Shown piece by piece: positions 1 to 6,762 of a stretch of 10,942 nt of DNA. The notes beneath the pieces were generated by a model. The model ran no database searches. It had not been told where the DNA came from and was given only the letters and a program-made list of their open reading frames with translations. Position numbers and translations under genes: made by a program. Position 1 is the first letter of the stretch, and each line of letters starts with the position of its first letter. The stretch comes from Methanobacterium sp. (GTDB lineage Archaea; Methanobacteriota; Methanobacteria; Methanobacteriales; Methanobacteriaceae). Where the stretch lies: contig PMMV01000122.1 in the NCBI GenBank assembly GCA_003162115.1, positions 1,015-11,956 on the forward strand, read 5' to 3'.

Positions 1-30
1 GCAGCAGGACTCGGCGCTCTATTCGGCTGA
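1..30 (+). CDS. rplP0: Large ribosomal subunit protein L10 (P0), C-terminal tail only
   Basis: The first 27 bases encode AAGLGALFG followed by a TGA stop. This is the conserved hydrophobic C-terminal tail shared by archaeal L10 (P0) and L12 (P1) stalk proteins, and the next gene is L12, which ends in the same peptide. In archaea the usual order is L11-L1-L10-L12, so the tail is assigned to L10. In the mature ribosome L10 anchors L12 dimers to the 50S subunit, and the tail helps recruit translation factors. Everything upstream of the tail lies outside the window, so the assignment rests on nine residues plus gene order. Confidence 0.8.
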   Translation, partial: AAGLGALFG

Positions 31-74
31 TTTAGAATATTTTAATTTAAAAAAATTGAATAAATTTAAACTTT

Positions 75-82
75 GAGGTGAT
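75..82 (+). promoter_or_regulatory. Ribosome-binding site of rpl12
   Basis: GAGGTGAT matches the complement of the archaeal 16S rRNA 3' end over eight bases and ends 4 nt before ATG 87. It decides the start: the GTG at 78 is part of this site and is not the initiation codon. Confidence 0.85.
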
Positions 83-86
83 TATA

Positions 87-389
87 ATGGAGTACGTATA
101 CGCAGCAATGTTATTGCACACAACCGGTCAGGAAATTAACGAAGAAAACGTGAAGAAAGTCTTAGAAGCAGCAGGCGCAGAAGTTGACGAAGCAAGAGTT
201 AAAGCATTAATCGCAGCTCTAGAAGACATTGACATTGACGAAGCTATGGCAAAAACTGCAGTAGCAGCAGCGGCACCTGCAGCAGCGACAGCAACACCTG
301 CAGCAGCTGAAGAAGAGGAAGAAGAGGAAGAAGACGAAGAAGAAAAAGAAGAAGAAGCAGCTGCAGGTCTAGGCGCACTTTTCGGATAA
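87..389 (+). CDS. rpl12: Large ribosomal subunit protein L12 (P1), acidic stalk protein
   Basis: A 100-residue protein of the archaeal L12/P1 family. Residues 1-60 (starting [17 protein letters not shown]) match the helical dimerisation and L10-binding domain. They are followed by an Ala/Pro/Thr hinge at about 60-74, a Glu-rich stretch at about 75-91, and the factor-binding tail [10 protein letters not shown]. The protein forms dimers on L10 in the ribosomal stalk and recruits elongation factors. The ATG at 87 is chosen because GAGGTGAT (75-82) is an excellent Shine-Dalgarno sequence 4 nt upstream; an in-frame GTG at 78 lies inside that site. The gene starts 56 bases after the L10 stop and is probably cotranscribed with it. 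Size and domain order are normal for the family. Confidence 0.96.
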   Translation: MEYVYAAMLLHTTGQEINEENVKKVLEAAGAEVDEARVKALIAALEDIDIDEAMAKTAVAAAAPAAATATPAAAEEEEEEEEDEEEKEEEAAAGLGALFG

Positions 390-416
390 ATTCTTCTATT
401 TAGATCATGAATCATC

Positions 417-463
417 AATTAAAATCAAATGGTGATTTCAATGATCTTTTTAATTATTTTTTT
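417..463 (+). terminator. Probable terminator of the L10-L12 transcript
   Basis: About 30 bases after the rpl12 stop, AATTAAAATCA (417-427) can pair imperfectly with TGATCTTTTTAATT (442-455). A run of seven T (457-463) follows directly. Hairpin-like symmetry plus a T-run fits archaeal termination, where the T-run matters most. The stem is AT-rich and weak. Confidence 0.5.
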
Positions 464-589
464 AATACTATTTTGAATTAAAATTTAGACTTTCAGATAC
501 CTTAAATCTTAATAATTTATCTATTAGGATATTCCTAATTTTTGAACTAATTTTAAAACTATTTAAACAAGTTTTTATCCAAATAAGAT

Positions 590-651
590 CAACTAATTTA
601 AAAGATGAATATTATTTAATTTAATCACTATGACAAATTGAAAATTAGTTG
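590..651 (+). repeat. Inverted repeat in the alaS upstream region
   Basis: CAACTAATTT (590-599) is the exact reverse complement of AAATTAGTTG (642-651). Up to four more outer pairs (587-589 with 652-654, using G-U) could extend the stem, and the loop is about 42 nt. The sequence GATCAAC at the left arm (587-593) recurs at 732-738 next to the alaS start. It could be an RNA stem in a long leader or two binding sites. In such AT-rich DNA, chance remains possible. Confidence 0.35.
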
Positions 652-728
652 GTTAAAAATTTTATTTCAATGGAATACATAATTCAATCAAAAAAATTAG
701 TAAATATAATTATAAAAAAAACCTTACT

Positions 729-738
729 GTTGATCAAC
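729..738 (+). promoter_or_regulatory. Palindrome overlapping the alaS ribosome-binding site
   Basis: GTTGATCAAC is a perfect 10-base palindrome ending one base before the alaS ATG at 740. It contains TGATC (731-735), the only Shine-Dalgarno-like match for alaS, ending 4 nt before the start as in rpl12. Whether the symmetry has regulatory meaning is inference. Confidence 0.4.
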
Positions 739-739
739 C

Positions 740-3454
740 ATGTCTCGCCAGCTAGAAGAACTAGGATTTACAAAGAAAACGTGTACAGCCTGTGGAAACG
801 ACTTTTGGTCCATAGGGGACAGGGCTACTTGTGGAGATGCACCTTGCGATAGATACGAATTCATAGGGAACCCTGCAACACCCAAAAAATATGATCTATA
901 TGATATTCAGAGAGAATTCAACAACTTCTTCAAAGAAAGAGGACATACCCCAATAACTAGATACCCTGTTCTTGCTAAACGCTGGAGAGATGATGTTTTT
1001 CTTGTTGGCGCTTCAATATATGACTTTCAACCATGGGTTACCTCAGGTTTAGTTGAACCTCCTGCAAACCCTCTAGTAATTGTACAACCTTCGATAAGAC
1101 TCAACGATGTAGACAATGTAGGAAGGACAGGAAGACATATGACCTGTTTCACAATGGGAGCACATCACGCGTTTAATACATTTGAAAAACAGGTTTACTG
1201 GAAGGACGAAACCGTGAAGTACTGTCATGACTTCATAAAACATATAGGTATAGATCCAAAAGAAATAACCTACATAGAATCATGGTGGGAAGGTGGTGGA
1301 AATGCTGGTCCATGCTATGAGATATGTGTGAGAGGAGTGGAACTTGCAACCCTTGTTTTCATTCAGTATAAAACAACCACAGAGGGACTTAAGGAAATTC
1401 CTCTGAAAATAGTAGACACTGGTTACGGTCTTGAAAGATTTGCATGGATATCCCAAGGAACACCAACAGCTTATGATGCCTCGTTCGGACCAGTAATAGA
1501 CCAGCTTAAAAAATTAGCCGGGATAGAGCTGGATGAATACATTCTAGCCGAAAATGCACGTATTGCGGGTATGATGGACATAGAGGATATTGCAGATCTG
1601 AAAGAACTTCGACGCAGAGTAGCTGAAAGGCTTGGAATTTCTGTTGAAGAACTTAGAAATGCAACAGAACCCATGGAAGCGGTTTATATCATAGCAGATC
1701 ATACACGTTGCCTTTGTTTCATGATAGCAGATGGAGTAATACCCTCTAATGTTAAAGAAGGTTACCTTGCAAGACTTGTGCTGAGAAGGACTATAAGATT
1801 CATGAATGATCTGGAAATCAAAGAATCCATAGGTGAAATCATGAAAATACAGCTAGAATTCCTTTCTAAAACCTACCCCGAGATCAAAAAGCAGCAAACA
1901 CACATACTAAACGTTGTAAACCTTGAAGAACAAAGATATGGAAAAACTGTTTTAAAGGGAAGAAAGCTGGTTGAAAAAAGTATTAAAGACCTTAGAAAAG
2001 AAAATAAAAATGAAATACCCGTTTCAATGCTTATAAAACTCTACGATTCCCATGGAATGCCGCCTGAAACCATTGAGGAAATAGCCAGATTGAAAAACTT
2101 CAAAGCTGAGGTTCCTGATAACTTCTATACCCTGGTTGCAGCAGAACACTCCGAAGAAAATTCAGAGAAGAAAAAGGAAGTAGAATTGGACTTCTCAGAA
2201 ACTGACCTCATATTTTACGACAATCCCTACAAAACAGAATTTGAAGCAGGCATTATTGGATTCTATGAGAACAATTTAATAATCGATAGAACCATTTTCT
2301 ATCCAGAAGGTGGTGGCCAACCATCTGATGTGGGATTTATAAGAGTAAAAGGAAATAAAATGGAAAAGTTACCTGTTTTACATGCAGAAAAGGTTCATGG
2401 TGTTGTACTTCATAGGATGAACAAAAAAGACATTGAAAAATTAAAACCATACAAGGGATCAAGGGTTACTGGAGAGATAGACCCTGATCGGAGAAGTTCT
2501 TTAACACAGAACCACACATCAACCCATTTAATAGTAGCTTCAGCACGTAAAGTACTTGGAAGCCATATCTGGCAGGCTGGAGCCCAAAAAGGTGTTAAAA
2601 AATCAAGAATCGATTTGTCTCATTACAAAAGAATTACTAACAATGATATTCAGGAAATTGAGATTATTGCAAATAGATATGTAATGGAAAACTATCCTGT
2701 CCATACAAAATGGATGGATAGAACCAAAGCCGAGAAAAAATACGGGTTCAACCTGTATCAAGGGGGGGTCGTTCCGGGCGCTAATATAAGAACTGTTAAA
2801 ATTGATGGTATAGATGTTCAGGCTTGTGCTGGAACCCATGTTAAACGAACTGGTGATATCGGTCTGATAAAGATCACAAAGACTGAAAGGATCCAAGATG
2901 GTGTTGAAAGACTTGAGTTCTCAGCAGGGGAAGGGGCTATTAAAGCAGTTCAATCAAATGATAACATCCTCAAAGAGAGCAGCAGTGTTTTTAAAGTAAC
3001 ATCCCAACAGCTACCCAGAACATGTGATAGGTTCTTCAGTGAATGGAAGGCTTTTAAAAATGAAATTGAAAGACTTAAAGATGAGATTGCTGGGTTGAAG
3101 ATTGGTGAGATTACAGATCAAGCGATTAACGTAGAAGATATGAGGGTATTATCCTGTGTTGTGGAGGCTGATATGAAGGAACTTATGAAGATCGCAACTG
3201 ACCTCATAGAAAATGAAAATGGAATGGATGTGGTGGTTGTTGGAAACCGCGAAGGTAAAATCGTTGGAGCTTCCTCTAAGAAAGCTATGGTTATTGGTGT
3301 AAATGTGAATGAGATCATAATGGGTGCAGCTAAAATACTTGGTGGAAGCGGAGGAGGAAGACCAAATCTTGCCCAGGGAGCAGGTCCAAATTCTCATAAA
3401 ATAGAAGAAGCATTAAAATTTGTAATAAACCAGATTAAAAGTGTTTCACGATGA
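740..3454 (+). CDS. alaS: Alanyl-tRNA synthetase, archaeal type
   Basis: A 904-residue class II synthetase that charges tRNA-Ala and removes mis-attached Ser and Gly. An archaeal N-terminal zinc ribbon is visible (C15, C18, C31, C36). Class II motif 2 includes RHMTCF at 132-137 and motif 3 GYGLERF at 228-234. The helical tRNA-recognition region follows at roughly 240-490. The editing domain carries the zinc/catalytic residues H592 and H596 (HTSTH) and C696 and H700 (CAGTH). The C-terminal DHHA1-type domain ends with the Gly-rich GGSGGGRPNLAQGAG, normally involved in oligomerisation and tRNA binding. Length and domain order are typical, and all key residues are present. ATG 740 is chosen because the protein then begins MSRQLEELGF just before the zinc ribbon, with TGATC upstream. 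It is probably transcribed alone from the long upstream region. A run of seven G at 2762-2768 is in frame. Confidence 0.97.
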   Translation: MSRQLEELGFTKKTCTACGNDFWSIGDRATCGDAPCDRYEFIGNPATPKKYDLYDIQREFNNFFKERGHTPITRYPVLAKRWRDDVFLVGASIYDFQPWVTSGLVEPPANPLVIVQPSIRLNDVDNVGRTGRHMTCFTMGAHHAFNTFEKQVYWKDETVKYCHDFIKHIGIDPKEITYIESWWEGGGNAGPCYEICVRGVELATLVFIQYKTTTEGLKEIPLKIVDTGYGLERFAWISQGTPTAYDASFGPVIDQLKKLAGIELDEYILAENARIAGMMDIEDIADLKELRRRVAERLGISVEELRNATEPMEAVYIIADHTRCLCFMIADGVIPSNVKEGYLARLVLRRTIRFMNDLEIKESIGEIMKIQLEFLSKTYPEIKKQQTHILNVVNLEEQRYGKTVLKGRKLVEKSIKDLRKENKNEIPVSMLIKLYDSHGMPPETIEEIARLKNFKAEVPDNFYTLVAAEHSEENSEKKKEVELDFSETDLIFYDNPYKTEFEAGIIGFYENNLIIDRTIFYPEGGGQPSDVGFIRVKGNKMEKLPVLHAEKVHGVVLHRMNKKDIEKLKPYKGSRVTGEIDPDRRSSLTQNHTSTHLIVASARKVLGSHIWQAGAQKGVKKSRIDLSHYKRITNNDIQEIEIIANRYVMENYPVHTKWMDRTKAEKKYGFNLYQGGVVPGANIRTVKIDGIDVQACAGTHVKRTGDIGLIKITKTERIQDGVERLEFSAGEGAIKAVQSNDNILKESSSVFKVTSQQLPRTCDRFFSEWKAFKNEIERLKDEIAGLKIGEITDQAINVEDMRVLSCVVEADMKELMKIATDLIENENGMDVVVVGNREGKIVGASSKKAMVIGVNVNEIIMGAAKILGGSGGGRPNLAQGAGPNSHKIEEALKFVINQIKSVSR

Positions 3455-3581
3455 AAGGGGATTTTTGTTCATTTAATAAGTTTTTAATAGAGTTTAACTG
3501 CTTGGTAAATATTTTTAATAATTAAAAAAAATGAATATTTTATTATAACTACCTTTATAAGATCAAATATATGGAGATAAA
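3455..3581 (+). promoter_or_regulatory. Intergenic region with alaS terminator and marker 16 promoter
   Basis: T-rich patches just after the alaS stop (about 3463-3468 and 3480-3487) could end alaS transcription. Downstream, an AT-only stretch at about 3535-3548 fits a TATA element that would start transcription near 3565-3570. GGAG at 3573-3576 lies 5 nt before the ATG at 3582 and is the likely ribosome-binding site. The promoter assignment is by eye and the exact start is uncertain. Confidence 0.4.
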
Positions 3582-4844
3582 ATGAGGATCCGCAGCATAG
3601 AAGAAATAAATCAGAAGATTAAAAATGGGGATGCAACTGTACTTACAGCCGAGGAAGTATCAATACTCGTTCATGAAGGCAATACTCCTAAAGCCGAAGA
3701 TGTCGATGTTGTCACCACAGGGACCTGTGGAATCATGTCAGGCACGGCTGCAATACTCCATGTTCCTGTTTCAGATCCTGGTGCATTTAAAAAAGCAAAA
3801 AAGATTATTCTAAATGGTGTCCCCGGATCTCCCGGGCCCTGCCCCAATGAATGGCTTGGATCAGTTGATATGATAATATATGGAACAGCACACAGTATCT
3901 ACGATCATAGTTATGGTGGAGGATTTTTATTCAAAGACCTTGTGAGTGGAAAGGAAATTGAAGTTGAAATGGAATCTACAGATGGGGAAATAATAAAATC
4001 AAAAACGAACATCGATGAAATTGGAACAGCTCAGATGATCGGAACAAGAATGGCCTTCAAAAACTATAACTCATTTACCAATCCGTCAAAAGAACTTGTA
4101 TCTTCAATATTCCATGCAATTGACATGGATGGCCCTTTCAAGGGGCTTTCAGTTTCGGGTTGCGGTCAGATCAACCCCCTTCAAAATGATCCCCTAATGA
4201 AAACGATCTGTTCTGGTGCTAAAGTCCTATTAAACGGTAGTGAAGGGATCGTAATAGGTCGAGGAACAAGGAGCAGTGATGAAAAGCCCAACCTGATGAT
4301 AACAGCTGACATGACCCAAATGGATCCTCATTATCTTGGTGGTTTTAAAACAGGCGCAGGTCCCGAGGTATTCGACAGTGTTGCCGCAGCAGTACCCATT
4401 TTGAATGAAAATATCTTGAAACAGACATTCATTCAGAACAAAAATATAGAACTTCCAGTTGCAGATATACGTGGACGTCATAAAATATTAGGATTTACCG
4501 ATTATGGACAAGTATGGGAAGTTTCAGATGAAAGACCAGTTTACCATCCAGAAAATTGTTTAAAATGCGAAAAGTGCATTGTGCGCGAAAGATGTCCTAC
4601 GGGTGCTTACACCGATACATTGAATACCCGAAGATGTTTTGGCTGTGGTATGTGTGCATACTCCTGTCCAAACAATGCATTCACAATGAATTCTGGAACT
4701 ATTAACTTCATGATCGATCACAAATCCGTTAGTATGCCAATAATATGCAGACAATCTGACATAAAACGAGCACGTGAACTTTCTGCAGACCTTAAAAAGA
4801 AAATCGAAAATGGGAAATTCATTTTAAACAGCTGTCTGGATTGA
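3582..4844 (+). CDS. Methanogenesis marker 16 metalloprotein (HcyBio/DUF39 domain plus 2x[4Fe-4S])
   Basis: A 420-residue protein. Residues about 1-315 resemble the HcyBio (DUF39) family linked to sulfur incorporation in homocysteine synthesis; the region around VVTTGTCGIMSGTAA (43-57) is characteristic. The C-terminal part is a bacterial-type ferredoxin with two cluster motifs, C326-C329-C332-C338-P and C352-C355-C358-C362-P, enough for two [4Fe-4S] clusters. This architecture matches the protein family known as methanogenesis marker 16, reported as restricted to methanogens; its exact reaction is not established to my knowledge. Other cysteines that could matter are C49, C87, C194 and C210. 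The start has GGAG 5 nt upstream. It is flanked by intergenic regions on both sides, so it appears to be transcribed on its own. A role in sulfur or cluster chemistry supporting methanogenesis is inference. Confidence 0.87.
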   Translation: MRIRSIEEINQKIKNGDATVLTAEEVSILVHEGNTPKAEDVDVVTTGTCGIMSGTAAILHVPVSDPGAFKKAKKIILNGVPGSPGPCPNEWLGSVDMIIYGTAHSIYDHSYGGGFLFKDLVSGKEIEVEMESTDGEIIKSKTNIDEIGTAQMIGTRMAFKNYNSFTNPSKELVSSIFHAIDMDGPFKGLSVSGCGQINPLQNDPLMKTICSGAKVLLNGSEGIVIGRGTRSSDEKPNLMITADMTQMDPHYLGGFKTGAGPEVFDSVAAAVPILNENILKQTFIQNKNIELPVADIRGRHKILGFTDYGQVWEVSDERPVYHPENCLKCEKCIVRERCPTGAYTDTLNTRRCFGCGMCAYSCPNNAFTMNSGTINFMIDHKSVSMPIICRQSDIKRARELSADLKKKIENGKFILNSCLD

Positions 4845-4901
4845 TTCAAAAATTTTAAGAAATAATTAATTATTCCTACTAATTTATGAAATGATATAAG
4901 A

Positions 4902-4910
4902 TTTTTTTTT
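4902..4910 (+). terminator. T-run terminator between convergent genes
   Basis: A run of nine T begins 57 bases after the marker 16 stop, with no coding sequence on the plus strand beyond it. It lies in the 70-base gap between this gene and the leftward zinc-ribbon gene, which fits a T-rich archaeal terminator for the plus-strand transcript. Confidence 0.5.
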
Positions 4911-4914
4911 GGGA

Positions 4915-5310
4915 TTATAGAGTAACATTTGAAAAGCCAGGTAAGGAATGTAAATATCCTGAAAATAGGATCATACCTATAACAAAACCGAATAAAAGGG
5001 CAACAACTAAAAATAAGATAATAGCGAGAAGTGTAGAAGAACCGGATTTCTTGGTTTCATATTCTTCCATTGTTTCATTTCCATAATACTCTTCAGATTC
5101 ATAAGTACGTTCTACAGGCTTAAATTCATTTTCTTGATTCCTGTGCTCTTTCTTGTCCCTGAAAATTAAATCATCATGTTGGTCGTGGTATTCTCCTGCT
5201 ATATATTTCTCTTTAAGTGATTTGGAGTAGGGAACCATCAGTTCCATTCCACAATTGGGACAATAACTTTCTCTATTCCTTATATTGGCACCACAGTTTT
5301 TGCAAATCAT
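4915..5310 (-). CDS. Zinc-ribbon protein with one C-terminal membrane segment
   Basis: A 131-residue protein beginning MICKNCG and continuing to YCPNCG, giving a C3-C6...C17-C20 zinc ribbon of the small 'zinc_ribbon' type common in archaea. A charged, hydrophilic and probably disordered linker follows (about 28-90, rich in Glu, Lys, Tyr and His). A single hydrophobic segment at about 93-118 is likely membrane-spanning, with a short 13-residue tail after it. The ribbon is thus probably cytoplasmic, tethered by a C-terminal anchor; topology is inferred. No enzyme motif is visible and no specific function can be assigned. It is the last minus-strand gene before the convergent marker 16 gene. The upstream gap of 325 bases suggests its own promoter. 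Confidence 0.8.
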   Translation of the reverse strand: MICKNCGANIRNRESYCPNCGMELMVPYSKSLKEKYIAGEYHDQHDDLIFRDKKEHRNQENEFKPVERTYESEEYYGNETMEEYETKKSGSSTLLAIILFLVVALLFGFVIGMILFSGYLHSLPGFSNVTL

Positions 5311-5343
5311 TTGACCACGTTAATTTTAATATTTGTCTAATTT

Positions 5344-5396
5344 GTGAATGGCTTAAAATTTGAAAATATTATAATAATTAAGTTTCCCCCATTCAC
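5344..5396. repeat. Inverted repeat flanking a TATA element
   Basis: GTGAATGG (5344-5351) and CCATTCAC (5389-5396) are perfect 8-base inverted copies separated by 37 bases. They are relatively GC-rich in otherwise AT-rich DNA and sit on both sides of the candidate TATA element, one near the expected transcription start. This arrangement could be a pair of regulator half-sites, though no regulator is identified. Confidence 0.4.
5366..5378 (-). promoter_or_regulatory. Candidate TATA element of the zinc-ribbon membrane gene
   Basis: Read on the minus strand, TTATTATAATATT lies about 60 bases upstream of the start at 5310. It would place transcription start near 5345, giving a leader of about 35 nt. 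An inverted repeat (5344-5351/5389-5396) brackets it. The call is by eye only. Confidence 0.4.
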
Positions 5397-5635
5397 TGTT
5401 GAATATATATTGATGATCATATCATAAAAACCTTTTTTTGAAAATTGAAACCTTATACCGAATTTAATAGAAAAACAATTCATCTCGCCTTAATAATTAT
5501 TTTCTTTTATAATCATACCAAAGATAACTTCATTCAACATTTTTCAATGAAAATCAAAATTTTATCCTCAATAAAATTTAACTGGAAAATTATATGATTT
5601 AGAAAGAATTAAATAAATATAAATTTTTTAATCAA

Positions 5636-5857
5636 TTATATTATAACGCGTAGAAAGTGGGATTCACCTCTACCAGCATCAAATTCAATACTCTTAAATT
5701 CATTAATCGTGTCTTCAAATATTTTCCAGAGGGTATCATCATCAGCATAAATACAAAAAACATCATCACTTTCCATATCAATCCGTTCAATATTTATATA
5801 ATCTCGTTTAAGGTCATTATAAATCTCAAGACCCAGTTCTTCTTTAGATTTGTCCAT
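5636..5857 (-). CDS. Small hypothetical protein, 73 residues
   Basis: I do not recognise this protein. It begins MDKSKEELGLEIYNDLKRDYINIERI and ends HFLRVII. It is acidic, with no cysteine pair, signal peptide or membrane segment, and looks like a small alpha/beta fold: a helix at about 5-18, strands around 20-38, a helix at about 42-54 and a final strand. The upstream sequence GGTAGGAT, a few bases before the ATG, is a plausible ribosome-binding site. It follows the frameshifted HEAT-repeat gene by 28 bases, so the two are probably cotranscribed and may work together; that link is inference from position. A plus-strand reading frame covers much of the same stretch but lacks a protein-like composition. 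Confidence 0.65.
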   Translation of the reverse strand: MDKSKEELGLEIYNDLKRDYINIERIDMESDDVFCIYADDDTLWKIFEDTINEFKSIEFDAGRGESHFLRVII

Positions 5858-5885
5858 GTAAATCCTACCATTTATTCTTAATATG

Positions 5886-6696
5886 TCAATTTTTGGTTAT
5901 CAAATATCGTTTAAATGTTTTTTTTATATAATCCTCTGCATCTTCAGGTGAACGTGCAGCGAATTTGTATCGTGAGTGAACCTTTAATATTTCTTTGAAT
6001 GCATCCAGTATTAGCTCTCTATTTTTCCAGCTTTTCAAGTTTTCAACTACCTTTTCAAGGCATCCATTTTTGTAGCTAATCTGTCCAAGTACGTGGATTA
6101 TCATATTTCTAACAGTTATAACTTCCTCATTTTGTAATTCTTCTAGTAAAGGTAAAACTTCTTCAGGATGAGTTCTTCCCCTAAGTTCTATTCCGTGGAT
6201 TATTTCCCTTCGAATTTGAGGATTATCATCATTTAAATGCTTCTTTGTAAATTCAAAGGTTGGTTCAGGGTTTTTCTGACCCATCTGTTTCATTGCTCCT
6301 GTCACTCCATTTCTTACTAAGTGATGTTTGTCTTTTAAAGCTCTTTCAAATGGTTTTATAATACTTTCTGCATCTTTCTTTCCAATTTCACCTAAAGCAG
6401 GAACAGATGTTTGTCTAACCCTTTCATCTGAGTTCTCAAGCATCAAATCTAGAAGGTCTAATATCGTTTCTTTTAAATTTGTGTAACCATTATATATTCT
6501 TGCAATCGACATGTAAGCATTTTTTTCTTACGTAAGTGTCGCTGTCAGATGCATAATTTAAAATGGTTTCGGGGATAAATTTCCTTTCATTATTATCCAA
6601 TTTAAAATTTAAATCCAAAATAGCTTTCAGTATCTCGTCTTCAGTTTTTTTGACGATTTTCTGCCTTTCAGTCTTTGTTAAATCATAGAACCCCAT
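5886..6696 (-). pseudogene. HEAT-repeat protein interrupted by a +1 frameshift
   Basis: Two adjoining minus-strand frames form one HEAT-repeat protein. The N-terminal part runs from MGFYDLTKTERQ (start 6696) to ASDSDTYVRKK; the C-terminal part continues AYMSIARIYNGYTN and carries further helical repeats such as DERVRQTSVPALGEIGK. Dropping one base from the run of seven A (minus strand, 6526-6520) joins them as TYVRKNAYMSIARIY and gives a full protein of 269 residues. Without that, translation ends at a TAA at 6492-6490. HEAT repeats form superhelical scaffolds for protein binding; no catalytic residues are seen. Start 6696 is preferred because TGATGATT lies just upstream and a candidate TATA element at 6752-6762 would put the transcript start downstream of the ATG at 6738. 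It may be a sequencing error, a recent mutation, or expression through slippage. Confidence 0.8.
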
Positions 6697-6751
6697 TTTA
6701 ATCATCAGATAAATCTTAAAAATTATTAATTTACCCATATCTTACCATAAA

Positions 6752-6762
6752 TTATTTATATA
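6752..6762 (-). promoter_or_regulatory. Candidate TATA element of the HEAT-repeat/73-residue unit
   Basis: On the minus strand TTATATAAATA overlaps the stop codon of the radical SAM gene. Transcription would begin near 6731, leaving a leader of about 35 nt before ATG 6696. This supports the shorter start and suggests the HEAT gene can be transcribed separately from the upstream pair. Confidence 0.4.

Larger units (their letters stand above)
390..739 (+). other. 350-base AT-rich intergenic region between rpl12 and alaS
   Basis: No convincing gene or structured RNA gene was seen; the region has no GC-rich stretch of the kind a tRNA would show. It holds the likely rpl12 terminator near its left end. 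A candidate TATA element ATTTAAAC lies at about 561-568, and a second AT-rich candidate at about 704-715. There is an inverted repeat at 590-599/642-651 and a palindrome directly before the alaS start. If the first TATA element is used, the alaS mRNA would start near 590 with a leader of about 150 nt. If the second is used, the leader would be almost absent. Confidence 0.5.
5311..5635. other. 325-base AT-rich intergenic region
   Basis: The region separates the 73-residue gene from the zinc-ribbon gene, both on the minus strand. It contains the candidate TATA element and flanking inverted repeat described separately, and a short palindrome ATGATCAT near 5413-5420. I see no supported coding sequence or GC-rich RNA gene. 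Confidence 0.5.

Noticed and set aside
128..418. Minus-strand frame encoding a serine- and alanine-rich protein opposite rpl12
   Set aside because: It is the mirror of the Glu/Ala codons of rpl12; the poly-Ser comes from the reverse complement of GAA/GAG repeats.
390..739. Possible tRNA or structured RNA gene in the gap before alaS
   Set aside because: No GC-rich stems, T-loop-like sequence or cloverleaf pattern was visible; only an AT-rich inverted repeat.
649..852. Plus-strand 67-codon frame spanning the alaS start
   Set aside because: It overlaps the well-supported alaS N-terminus in another frame and has no clear ribosome-binding site.
2762..2768. Run of seven G in alaS as a frameshift or phase-variable site
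   Set aside because: The reading frame is intact on both sides and the encoded YQGGVVPG leads correctly into the CAGTH editing motif.
5657..5881. Plus-strand 74-codon frame opposite the 73-residue protein
   Set aside because: Ile/Phe/Asn-rich composition typical of AT-rich antisense, and the minus-strand frame has a better ribosome-binding site and protein-like composition.
6510..6512. ATG at 6512 as the start of an independent HEAT protein
   Set aside because: It falls inside a HEAT repeat whose first half is encoded just upstream in another frame, so it is more likely an internal Met after a frameshift.
6697..6738. ATG at 6738 as start of the HEAT-repeat gene
   Set aside because: It adds a 14-residue leader (MGKLIIFKIYL...) unlike the rest, lies at or before the predicted transcription start, and lacks a ribosome-binding site; 6696 is better.
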